A stretch of 64,000 nt of DNA from CAZNPH01 sp964574985 (lineage in GTDB: Bacteria > Bacteroidota > Bacteroidia > Bacteroidales > SM23-62): NCBI GenBank assembly GCA_964574985.1, contig CAZNPH010000022.1, positions 1 to 64,000 on the forward strand, in the 5' to 3' direction. Of the stretch, positions 62,794 through 64,000 are shown piece after piece. Below the pieces are notes generated by a model. The model did no database searches, was not told the DNA's origin, and saw nothing but the letters and a program-made list of their open reading frames with translations. The translations under genes and the position numbers were made by a program. Positions within the stretch are counted from its first letter, which is position 1. Every line of letters starts with the position of its first letter.

Positions 62794-64000
62794 TTAGAAT
62801 CCTCCCGCGGATATATAGAATCCCAGTGTGCCCAAACCTTTCAGTTCTTTACGCTGGAAGGGGATTGCATAGTACGGTTCCAGGATGATGGCACCAAACA
62901 GGTTCAGTCTGACCGAGACACCTGCACTGAAAACCGGGATATGATCCCCGTCTCCGGTTGGTTCCCATTCAAAAGCTACCCGGTCAACATCGGACCAGGC
63001 CACACCCCCGTCCGCAAAAAACACAATATCCGAAAAGAACATTCCCGATTTTATGATTGCCAGCCGCCTGGGACCCGAAAAAGGAAGGCGGAATTCAGCA
63101 TTGGCCACCACGATCTTGCTTCCCATCAGATTATTGTAACTTAAACAATTGCCATCGGCACACTGATTCCTCCTCAACGAATTATACCCGTATCCCCTGA
63201 CAAAATAATGGTTTCCAAGATAGATAGGATACAAGTTGTCGGCACTTCTCCCGTAACGTCCGTAATGCATGATGCGGAAACCCAAACCGACCGGTGGCAG
63301 GAAGAAATATTTCCTGTAATCGGCCCGGGTCCCCCAGAACCCTACCTCACCAAATGTCTTATCCAACTGGAAGCGGTACCGGTACCCACTCATCGGGGAG
63401 GTGAGTCCGAAACGCGAACCATCGCCAACATAAGCCACATACGCCCTGTAAACAAAGAATGGTTTCGGGGCATCCAGTTTATGCGATTCCTCGTCGATCT
63501 TCACGGCCCCCGCGTAATAATTGTTTATACTGTCGATCCTGAAACTATACATACTGGCACTCAGTCCGCCTTCAAACCTCAGTTTTTTGGATAAGGGAAA
63601 GTAAGCAAACGCGCCCAGCTCATCTTCAAATGTCCGTTGTTCCATGATCACCAGATCCCTGACGAGCACCGATTCGATGGTATCCGCCGTAATGAATGCA
63701 CGGGAAGATCGATAGGGAATGTGGGTAAAAGATGCCCCCCAGCTCAGCCGGCTTTCCTGATTTAGATAAACCGCCTGCCCGCCAATATCATAAATTCTGC
63801 CATTGACCCTTATCGAGGTCATCAATTGATTCCTCTTGAGTATATCACTGAACAAAAAACTGACCCCTCCGGCGAGTCCGGTCCCGAATTGGCTTGTCCC
63901 TACTCCGAGTCCGGCGCTACCGACGTATTCAAGGGTAAATTTTGGTTTGTAGGGTTCCAGGTCAAATTTTTCCGGGGGAGTTACCGGATACCGTTCCAGA
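62794..64000 (-). CDS. BamA/TamA-like (D15) outer membrane barrel protein, C-terminal part
   Basis: The frame is open from the stop at 62794 to the right edge, giving about 402 residues. It reads YKPKFTLEYVGSAGLGVGTSQFGTG, then GGVSFLFSDILKRNQL, IGGQAVYLNQESRLSWGASFTHIPY and an amphipathic beta-barrel to the end (VRLNLFGAIILEPYYAIPFQ...GFYISAGGF, terminal Phe). Similar Bacteroidota proteins have a WD40/TolB-like propeller before this barrel; that part would lie outside the window. The role may be outer membrane protein or lipid handling. Confidence 0.82.
   Translation of the reverse strand, partial: LERYPVTPPEKFDLEPYKPKFTLEYVGSAGLGVGTSQFGTGLAGGVSFLFSDILKRNQLMTSIRVNGRIYDIGGQAVYLNQESRLSWGASFTHIPYRSSRAFITADTIESVLVRDLVIMEQRTFEDELGAFAYFPLSKKLRFEGGLSASMYSFRIDSINNYYAGAVKIDEESHKLDAPKPFFVYRAYVAYVGDGSRFGLTSPMSGYRYRFQLDKTFGEVGFWGTRADYRKYFFLPPVGLGFRIMHYGRYGRSADNLYPIYLGNHYFVRGYGYNSLRRNQCADGNCLSYNNLMGSKIVVANAEFRLPFSGPRRLAIIKSGMFFSDIVFFADGGVAWSDVDRVAFEWEPTGDGDHIPVFSAGVSVRLNLFGAIILEPYYAIPFQRKELKGLGTLGFYISAGGF

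Overview
The window reads as chromosome of a Bacteroidota bacterium, probably Bacteroidales or a related marine or anaerobic lineage. The evidence is a PorZ homologue of the type IX secretion system (T9SS), several giant surface proteins with T9SS C-terminal sorting domains and SprB-like repeats, the block ftsX - DUF3098 - uppP - truB - queA that I recognise from this phylum, YYY/propeller sensor proteins, and promoters of the phylum's TTG-N20-TAnnTTTG type. No rRNA, CRISPR array, transposase or prophage was seen. Two tRNA genes (Asn, Gln) are present.

Layout. 1-3.5 kb: 5' part of a large secreted LamG/Ig-like surface protein (minus strand, runs off the left edge). 3.8-8.4 kb: minus-strand run usp - rdgB - porZ - recO. 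8.5-12.2 kb: a membrane sensor fusing a beta-propeller and Y_Y_Y domain to a class III adenylate cyclase and an HD domain. 12.3-20.2 kb: plus-strand core genes (ilvE, ftsX, DUF3098, uppP, truB, queA, a GH3-like enzyme, an unknown, a deoxynucleoside kinase). 20.3-21.4 kb: adenosine-kinase-like PfkB protein and tRNA-Asn. 21.4-29.4 kb: a small hairpin-repeat tract, then a 2,506-codon beta-helix/SprB/T9SS adhesin interrupted by one in-frame amber codon. 29.5-34.8 kb: propeller-SpoIIE phosphatase, PadR/PspC stress pair with a clear operator, tRNA-Gln. 35-50 kb: a mixed segment (unknown gene, YgjP-like protease, TolC/adaptor pair, tsaB, DUF3108, efp, GAF-SpoIIE phosphatase, polysaccharide polymerase/Wzz, tyrS, cvpA, YfiR-SpoIIE phosphatase). 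It is bounded by two inverted copies of an approximately 210-bp element. 50.3-54.1 kb: tetraheme cytochrome/SUMF1 fusion with a Tat-exported Gfo/Idh/MocA oxidoreductase and a Tat-exported sugar isomerase-like protein. 54.4-64 kb: TauE-like exporter, T9SS cargo protein, amino acid permease, exported methyltransferase, orphan sugar-binding lipoprotein, 7TM-DISM histidine kinase, dodecin and the C-terminal part of a BamA-like outer membrane barrel.

Themes. Many genes serve the cell envelope: T9SS cargo and machinery, lipid-carrier recycling, polysaccharide polymerisation, efflux and an outer membrane barrel. Unusually many serve signalling: one cyclase, three SpoIIE-type phosphatases with different input domains and one histidine kinase, none next to an obvious partner. 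The strongest candidate for something undescribed is the approximately 210-bp repeat. It can fold into two adjacent stems, carries an optional 32-34 codon open frame with the same first 16 residues in both copies, and ends exactly at the start codons of two unrelated small genes. The cytochrome/SUMF1-Gfo-isomerase cluster is the second candidate. All assignments are from reading the sequence; no database search was possible.
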